From WHSO01 sp050485485 (GTDB lineage: Bacteria; Pseudomonadota; Alphaproteobacteria; SMXQ01): a stretch of 64,000 bases of DNA. The position numbers were made by a program, and so were the translations under genes. The stretch covers positions 102,324 through 166,323 of the forward strand of contig JBJHBM010000002.1 in assembly GCA_050485485.1 (NCBI GenBank), given 5' to 3'. Of the stretch, positions 62,797 through 64,000 are shown piece after piece. The notes under the pieces were generated by a model. That model was given only the letters and a program-made list of their open reading frames with translations, did no database searches and had not been told where the DNA came from. How positions within the stretch are numbered: position 1 is the stretch's first letter; every line of letters starts with the position of its first letter.

Positions 62797-64000
62797 CTAG
62801 AGCCGGATCGCCGGGGCGCGGCGCTGCTGGCCCTGACTCTGGCCGGCGCCGCGCGGCTGGGCGCCGGCCTGGCGCTCGCGCCCGGCGACGACGCGCTCGC
62901 CGCGCGCGAGGCCCGCGAGCACTTCGGCACGGATGCGGTCGCGCACGCCGATCGTGACCTCGCGCCGCTCGACCGTGCCCTCGGGCGTCGCCACGCCCAC
63001 CTCGTAGAGGCCGTCGGCCGGGCGTACCGGCCGGAGCGCCGCCGCCGGTACCGTGAGCACGCCGCGCGCCGCCTGGCGCACGAAGAACACCTGGGCGCTC
63101 ATGTCGGCCATCAGCGCGCCGCCCGCGTTGTCCACGTCGAACAGCGCGGTGTAGAGCACCACGTTGTTGACCACCTCGGGCATCGGCAGGATCTGGGCGA
63201 GGGTGCCGCTCCAGCGCCGCTCGGGCGCGCCGAGCGTGGTGAAATAGACCTCCATGCCCGGTGCCAGCCGGCTCACGTCGGCCTCGGAGACCTGGGTGCG
63301 CACCGTCATCGCCGACAGGTCGGCGACCCGCATCAGGACCGGCGCCTGCTGGTTGGCGTTGAGCGTCTGCCCCTGGCGCGCGGTGATCGAGACCACGGTG
63401 CCCGGCATGGGCGCGTAGATGCGGGTGTAGCCGAGTGTCGCCTCGTCGGCCTTGAGGGCCGATTCGCGCTGTTCGATCTGGGCCTTGAGGGCGGTGAGGC
63501 GGGCCTCGGCGGCGCGCACCTCGGCCTCGGCGATCTCGTAGGCGTCGCGCGAGGTGGCGTTGCCCTTCATGAGCTGGGCTTGGCGCTCGTACTGGCGCAC
63601 GGCGAGCGCGCGCCGCGTCTCCTGCTCGCCAAGCTGGGCGCGCAGTGCGCGCAGCTCGGCGCGTCCGGCCTCGACCCGGGCCGCCTGGATGGTGGCTTCG
63701 ATCTCGGCCAGCAGTTCGCCTTCGCGGACCTCCTGGCCCTCGCGCACCGCGATGCGGCGCAATTGGCCGGAGACCTGGGCGCCCACGTCCACGTATGCGC
63801 GCGGCTGCAGGCGGCCGAGCGCGGTGATGGTGTCCTCCACGTCTCCCATGCGCACCGGCACGGTGACGACCCCGTCGAGCGGCCCCGGGCGCGGCGCGAA
63901 GGCGTAGTAGCCGGCCGCCGTCGCGGCCGCGGCCAGCAGCACGAGCCCGAGGGCGGCGGCACGCCGCCGCCGTGCCCGCGCGCGCCGCGCAAGCAGGTCG
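62797..64000 (-). CDS. macA: MacA-type periplasmic adaptor, start beyond the right edge
   Basis: The frame is open to the edge of the window, so the true start probably lies outside. The visible part begins DLLARRARARRRR followed by a membrane segment (ALGLVLLAAAATAAGYYAF). Adaptor marks are DTITALGRLQPRAYVDVGAQVSGQLRRIAVREGQEV, a coiled-coil hairpin (RAELRALRAQLGEQETRR through LKAQIEQRES), then TRIYAPMPGTVVSITARQGQTLNANQ and a beta-barrel domain. It links MacB to the outer-membrane factor. Internal GTG starts, for example at 63942, would cut the anchor and are less likely. Confidence 0.93.
   Translation of the reverse strand, partial: DLLARRARARRRRAAALGLVLLAAAATAAGYYAFAPRPGPLDGVVTVPVRMGDVEDTITALGRLQPRAYVDVGAQVSGQLRRIAVREGQEVREGELLAEIEATIQAARVEAGRAELRALRAQLGEQETRRALAVRQYERQAQLMKGNATSRDAYEIAEAEVRAAEARLTALKAQIEQRESALKADEATLGYTRIYAPMPGTVVSITARQGQTLNANQQAPVLMRVADLSAMTVRTQVSEADVSRLAPGMEVYFTTLGAPERRWSGTLAQILPMPEVVNNVVLYTALFDVDNAGGALMADMSAQVFFVRQAARGVLTVPAAALRPVRPADGLYEVGVATPEGTVERREVTIGVRDRIRAEVLAGLARGERVVAGRERQAGAQPRGAGQSQGQQRRAPAIRL

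Overview
The window is about 64 kb of very GC-rich DNA. Coding density is high, starts are mostly ATG or GTG with GGAG-type ribosome binding sites, and periplasmic binding proteins are abundant. This suggests a free-living Alphaproteobacterium (Rhizobiales/Rhodospirillales type). That placement is an inference from gene style, because no rRNA or tRNA gene is present. I see no phage, insertion sequence or CRISPR array.

Region 1 (1-19.6 kb) is a nitrogen-scavenging island. After a partial amidohydrolase, an orphan HyuA and an outer-membrane barrel protein, a rightward operon urtABCDE-ureDABCEFG encodes high-affinity urea import and nickel urease. A leftward operon meets it tail to tail: a binding protein of the urea-carboxylase-region type, a permease, an ATPase, a ureohydrolase and a small His-tailed protein. 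Its leader carries a clear guanidine-I (ykkC) riboswitch, and just upstream a near-consensus sigma-54 promoter. The ureohydrolase is therefore most likely a nickel guanidine hydrolase (GdmH type) rather than an agmatinase. Together the operons would take guanidine to urea and then to ammonia. Sequences with sigma-54 spacing also precede urtA and the outer-membrane protein gene.

Region 2 (19.6-33.2 kb) is a LysR-headed catabolic cluster of unknown substrate. It holds a VOC-Rieske fusion, two further VOC proteins, an M24-fold protein with altered metal ligands, two binding-protein/fused-permease pairs served by one ATPase, a flavin-reductase-like protein and a bicupin.

Region 3 (33.4-42 kb) holds an MFS carrier, a cytochrome P450, a class III aminotransferase, two small leftward proteins, a TauD-family oxygenase and a lone molybdenum hydroxylase large subunit.

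Region 4 (42-57 kb) resembles an aromatic or carboxylate catabolic island. It has two paralogous Rieske oxygenases alternating with binding proteins, a GntR regulator whose probable operator occurs twice, a GlcG/HbpS-like protein, a class II aldolase, a four-gene operon of binding protein-VOC-VOC-binding protein, a signal-less TAXI-like protein and an alpha/beta hydrolase. Six exported binding proteins here have no permease beside them.

Region 5 (57-64 kb) contains an M50-like membrane protein lacking its zinc motif, an unrecognised 462-residue protein, and a leftward macA-macB-outer-membrane-factor efflux operon whose macA runs off the right edge.
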